Assembly: GCA_937883885.1 (NCBI GenBank) | Contig: CAKZXL010000908.1 | Span: 1-25,649, forward strand | DNA from: an uncultured Aquincola sp. | GTDB taxonomy: Bacteria; Pseudomonadota; Gammaproteobacteria; Burkholderiales; Burkholderiaceae | DNA length: 25,649 nt | Direction: 5' to 3' | Shown here: in pieces, positions 24,437 through 25,649 of the stretch | Layout of the letters: the number at the start of each line of letters is the position of its first letter | Position numbering within the stretch: position 1 is the first letter of the stretch | The notes under the pieces: generated by a model | The model's database searches: none | Told to the model about the DNA's origin: nothing | The model's input: the letters and a program-made list of their open reading frames with translations, nothing else | Program-made: the position numbers and the translations under genes

Positions 24437-25168
24437 TCAGCACTTGATGCCGACATGCAGCGCCACCACGCCGCCCGTGAGATTGTGCACATCCACATGG
24501 CCGAAGCCGGCGCTCTTCATCATCGACTTCAGCGTCTGCTGGTCGGGGTGCATGCGGATGGATTCGGCCAGGTACTGGTAGCTTTGCGCGTCGCCCGCCA
24601 CCCACTGGCCCAGGCGCGGCAGCACCTTGAAGGAATACCAGTCGTAGGCCTTTTGCAGCGGCGCGGCCACCTTGGAGAACTCCAGCACCAGCAGCCGGCC
24701 GCCCGGGCGCAGCACGCGGCACATCTCTTTGAGCGCCCCGTCCTTGTGCGTCATGTTGCGCAGGCCGAAGGCCACGCTCACCAGGTCGAAGCTGGCGTCC
24801 TTGAAGGGCAGGTGCTCGGCGTCGCACAGCGTGGTGGGCAGCACCAGGCCTTCGTCCAGCAGGCGGTCGCGGCCGGTGCGCAGCATGGCCTCGTTGATGT
24901 CGGTGTGCACCACCACGCCGCTGGCGCCCACCTTCTTGCTGAAGGCGCGGGCGAGGTCGCCGGTGCCACCGGCGATGTCGAGCACGCGGCTGCCTTCGCG
25001 CAGGTCGGCCACGGCCACGGTGTAGGCCTTCCAGGCGCGGTGCATGCCCATCGACATCAAATCGTTCATGACGTCGTACTTGGTGGCCACCGAGTCGAAC
25101 ACGCCGCGCACGCGCTGCGCCTTCTCTCGCTCGTCCACGGTCTGGAAACCGAAATGGGTCTGGCTCAT
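24437..25168 (-). CDS. ubiE: UbiE, demethylmenaquinone/ubiquinone C-methyltransferase
   Basis: A 243-residue class I SAM-dependent methyltransferase. I start it at ATG 25168 ([20 protein letters not shown]), with GGAAG upstream, rather than in the longer open frame. [13 protein letters not shown] (61-73) is the SAM-binding loop. [17 protein letters not shown] and [20 protein letters not shown] are UbiE signatures, and the C-terminus [13 protein letters not shown] matches the family. It methylates the quinone ring in ubiquinone (and menaquinone) synthesis at the cytoplasmic face of the membrane. It is a core chromosomal gene and marks the right border of the EPS cluster; the DUF971 gene lies 14 bases upstream. 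Confidence 0.95.
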   Translation of the reverse strand: MSQTHFGFQTVDEREKAQRVRGVFDSVATKYDVMNDLMSMGMHRAWKAYTVAVADLREGSRVLDIAGGTGDLARAFSKKVGASGVVVHTDINEAMLRTGRDRLLDEGLVLPTTLCDAEHLPFKDASFDLVSVAFGLRNMTHKDGALKEMCRVLRPGGRLLVLEFSKVAAPLQKAYDWYSFKVLPRLGQWVAGDAQSYQYLAESIRMHPDQQTLKSMMKSAGFGHVDVHNLTGGVVALHVGIKC

Positions 25169-25182
25169 CGCTGCTTCCGCTG

Positions 25183-25581
25183 CTAGTGGTTGCCGCAGGC
25201 GTGGCCGCCCGCGGTGGGCATGGGCGCGTCGCGGTCGACGCCGGCCTGCTGCAACCGGGTTTCGTATTGGCGCCAGAGGTCTGGCTGCTCGTTGCCCAGG
25301 AAGTACAGGTACTCCCAGGTGAAGATGCCGGAATCGTGCCCGTCGCTGAACTTGGGCTGCACCGCGTAGTGGCCCACCTGCACGATGTCTTCGATCAGCA
25401 CCTCGCGCTTGCCGTGCTGCAACACTTCCTGGCCGGGGCCGTGGCCCTGCACTTCGGCCGAGGGCGAATACACGCGCATCAGCTCGAACGGGATGCGAAA
25501 GCTGCGGCCGTCGTCGAAGCTCACTTCCAGCAGGCGCGATTGCTGGTGCACCGTCAGGCCGGTGGGTTGGGGTTTGCTCAT
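25183..25581 (-). CDS. DUF971 (gamma-butyrobetaine hydroxylase-like N-terminal domain) protein
   Basis: A 132-residue protein of the DUF971 family. [23 protein letters not shown] is followed by [26 protein letters not shown], which is characteristic of the family and of the N-terminal domain of gamma-butyrobetaine dioxygenase. The C-terminal tail ends in THIS pattern: a His/Gly-rich GGHACGNH, which could bind a metal. A link to iron-sulfur or apbC/Mrp function has been proposed for the family but is not established. It lies directly before ubiE, a pairing common in Burkholderiales. The ATG overlaps the stop of the preceding gene by 4 bases. Confidence 0.9.
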   Translation of the reverse strand: MSKPQPTGLTVHQQSRLLEVSFDDGRSFRIPFELMRVYSPSAEVQGHGPGQEVLQHGKREVLIEDIVQVGHYAVQPKFSDGHDSGIFTWEYLYFLGNEQPDLWRQYETRLQQAGVDRDAPMPTAGGHACGNH

Positions 25582-25649
25582 GCGGCTTCCAGCGCGGCGG
25601 CCACCGCCGCATCGAGTTGATCGAGGGTGCAGGCCAGGCGCTGCACCGC
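25578..25649 (-). CDS. C-terminal end of an unidentified protein (partial)
   Basis: The last 23 codons of a gene enter from the right edge, reading [20 protein letters not shown] and ending EAA-stop. The stop overlaps the DUF971 ATG (ATGA), so it is in the same operon. In many Burkholderiales this position is taken by a HIT-family gene, but the visible tail is too short to tell. Confidence 0.55.
   Translation of the reverse strand, partial: AVQRLACTLDQLDAAVAAALEAA

Noticed and set aside
24401..25186. Long plus-strand open frame opposite ubiE
   Set aside because: A shadow of ubiE with His/Val/Ala-biased composition; no start site or family.

Overview
The window looks like chromosome of a betaproteobacterium in the order Burkholderiales, probably Comamonadaceae or a close relative. 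This rests on the ubiE/DUF971 pair at the right edge, the high G+C of the flanking genes, and the epsD-epsE-epsF-epsG-exosortase-epsI gene order. That order matches the methanolan-type exopolysaccharide (EPS) loci of beta- and gammaproteobacteria. The placement is inference; no rRNA or tRNA gene is present.

Layout. (1) 1-208: the left end of an IS3-family insertion sequence, cut by the window edge. (2) 209-789: no large gene; a candidate 53-codon ORF and three perfect hairpins lie at 553-728. (3) 790-6914, plus strand: two large paralogous parallel beta-helix proteins, one a lipoprotein and one with a cleaved signal peptide, both resembling GH141-type glycan-active enzymes. (4) 6898-24237, minus strand: one long, tightly packed EPS operon. 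Read in its own direction it holds epsD (SurA/PpiC-like lipoprotein), epsE (outer-membrane export protein), epsF (chain-length determinant), epsG (BY-kinase-like ATPase), exosortase B and epsI. A GT2, a CMP-sugar synthetase-like protein, a 2-hydroxyacid dehydrogenase, an SDR, a Wzx flippase, a GT42/DUF115-like protein, a Wzy polymerase/ligase, an acyltransferase 3, two GT2s and a WcaI-like GT4 follow. (5) 24437-25649, minus strand: housekeeping ubiE, a DUF971 gene and the tail of one more gene.

How it fits together. The GT2 and GT4 enzymes and the GT42-like protein would build a repeat unit on a lipid carrier. Wzx flips it, Wzy polymerises it, EpsF/EpsG set chain length and EpsE exports it. 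The acyltransferase would add an acyl group. The cytidylyltransferase, the two oxidoreductases and the GT42-like protein suggest a CMP-activated acidic sugar, although no NeuB/KdsA-type synthase is present. The beta-helix proteins may trim or modify the polymer outside the inner membrane.

Most notable: the predicted CMP-acid-sugar module with a CstII/Maf-like transferase; an exosortase with no visible sorting substrate; the lipoprotein/secreted beta-helix pair; two short ORFs that fill the only long gaps of the operon with 4-bp stop/start overlaps; and a perfect 8-bp inverted repeat 28 bases upstream of the second beta-helix gene.
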